Assembly: GCA_036258795.1 (NCBI GenBank)
Contig: DATACZ010000154.1
Location: forward strand, 1 to 5,183
DNA from: DATACZ01 sp036258795
Lineage (GTDB): Bacteria; Actinomycetota; CADDZG01; JAHWKV01
Reading direction: 5' to 3'
Length of the DNA: 5,183 nt
This document shows positions 4,452-5,183 of this stretch, one piece after another (within the stretch, counting starts at the first letter, position 1; every line of letters starts with the position of its first letter). The notes below the pieces were generated by a model. The model was not told the DNA's origin. It did no database searches and worked only from the letters and a program-made list of their open reading frames with translations. Made by a program: the position numbers and the translations under genes.

Positions 4452-5183
4452 ATGACCAAAACCTCTTCTGGCCTGGGCCCACGCTCTGGGGCGTGGCTGG
4501 TCTTCTTCGCCACCGGGTCGGTTCTTGTCCTCGAAATCCTGAGCCTGCGCCTGGTTGCTCCCTACCTAGGGCTAACCCTGGAGACGAGCACTGCGGTCAT
4601 CGGGTTCGCCCTCGCTGCAATCGCGGTGGGTGCCTGGCTGGGCGGGCGGACCGCCGATGTCATCTCGCCGGAACGGCTACTTGGCCCGACGATGTTGGTA
4701 GCCGGCGTGCTGGTCCTATTTGTGGGCCCCATCGTCCGGTGGACGGGCGAGCAGGTCCGCGGCGGTGACGTGTCAGCGGTGCTGCTCATGGCAGCGGTGG
4801 CGGTCTTTGCTCCCGCCGCTTTGCTATCGGCTATCAGCCCTATGGTCGTGAAGCTGAGGTTGGAATCCCTGGCGGAGACCGGTACCGTCGTGGGTGGGCT
4901 TTCAGGAGTCGGCACTTTGGGCGCCCTGGTGGCGACCTTCGGCACCGGCTTCGTTCTGGTGGCTGCGATGCCCACCAGCACCATACTGCTCGTTCTCGGC
5001 ATCGCCTTGGTAATTCTCGGCGTGGTGCTCGCGATCCGGCTCCGCGGCATGTCTGCTGCGCTCTTGCCGCTGGTAGTTGCGGTACTTGGTGTAGTGGCCT
5101 CGTTCTCCATCCCGGAGCCCTGCGACGTTGAGACTGCCTACCACTGCGCCCGGGTAGTGCCTGACCCCATACGCGATACCGGC
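4452..5183 (+). CDS. Fused membrane/spermidine synthase-like protein, N-terminal part (partial)
   Basis: The frame opens at ATG 4452, with GGAGAG (4439-4444) seven bases before it, and stays open for 244 codons to the window edge. It has about seven hydrophobic helices (roughly 13-36, 46-63, 77-97, 107-128, 148-170, 174-196, 202-220). VLEILSLRLVAPYLG (26-40), GAWLGGRTAD (60-69), LLSAISPMVVKL (124-135) and GLSGVGTLGALVATFGTGFV (149-168) are typical of proteins annotated as fused MFS/spermidine synthase. The visible end, C224-D-V-E-T-A-Y-H-C-A-R-V, is the start of the aminopropyltransferase-like domain. Spermidine synthases transfer aminopropyl from decarboxylated SAM to putrescine, but the fused membrane forms have no proven substrate and the catalytic centre is beyond the window. 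It follows the HxlR-type gene on the same strand. Confidence 0.88.
   Translation, partial: MTKTSSGLGPRSGAWLVFFATGSVLVLEILSLRLVAPYLGLTLETSTAVIGFALAAIAVGAWLGGRTADVISPERLLGPTMLVAGVLVLFVGPIVRWTGEQVRGGDVSAVLLMAAVAVFAPAALLSAISPMVVKLRLESLAETGTVVGGLSGVGTLGALVATFGTGFVLVAAMPTSTILLVLGIALVILGVVLAIRLRGMSAALLPLVVAVLGVVASFSIPEPCDVETAYHCARVVPDPIRDTG

Noticed and set aside
4562..5110. Long minus-strand frame of 182 codons
   Set aside because: It is Thr/Ser/Ala/Pro-rich, low in complexity and antisense to the membrane protein, whose helices and family motifs are clear.

Overview
The window looks like chromosomal DNA from a high-GC actinobacterium, probably outside the well-studied genera. It opens with the last 44 codons of DNA gyrase subunit A, followed by tRNA-Ile(GAU) and, 1.25 kb later, tRNA-Ala(UGC). 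The order gyrA, trnI, trnA is a conserved actinobacterial arrangement close to the replication origin. Neither tRNA encodes its CCA end.

Layout: (1) 2-136, 3' end of gyrA; (2) 171-244, tRNA-Ile; (3) 296-445, a 49-residue one-TM small protein, overlapping by four bases (TTGA) a saccharopine-dehydrogenase-like gene (442-1503); (4) 1494-1566, tRNA-Ala, whose first ten bases contain the stop codon of that gene; (5) 2613 down to 1725, a two-gene minus-strand operon of a VOC (glyoxalase-fold) protein and a DUF2269-type four-TM membrane protein; (6) 2754-3140, a DUF1801-type protein on the plus strand; (7) 3794 down to 3219, a YceI-like lipocalin-fold protein, divergent from (8) 4012-4386, an HxlR/DUF24-type regulator; (9) 4452 to the window end, the membrane N-terminal part of a fused transporter-like/spermidine-synthase-like protein, cut by the window edge.

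How the parts fit: the two tRNAs, usually neighbours, are separated by a translationally coupled pair of genes. Each tRNA has a good -10 hexamer 9-11 bases upstream, so each may be transcribed on its own, the alanine one from inside the dehydrogenase-like coding sequence. The YceI/HxlR pair shares a 217-bp divergent region with two perfect palindromes and extra half-sites overlapping plausible promoters. This suggests a small autoregulated switch, perhaps thiol- or quinone-responsive. The rest are ordinary accessory or housekeeping genes.

I see no CRISPR array, insertion sequence, integrase, toxin-antitoxin pair or phage gene. The most notable points are the unlisted small membrane protein (possibly related to the DLW-39 family), the gene/tRNA overlap and the YceI/HxlR operators.
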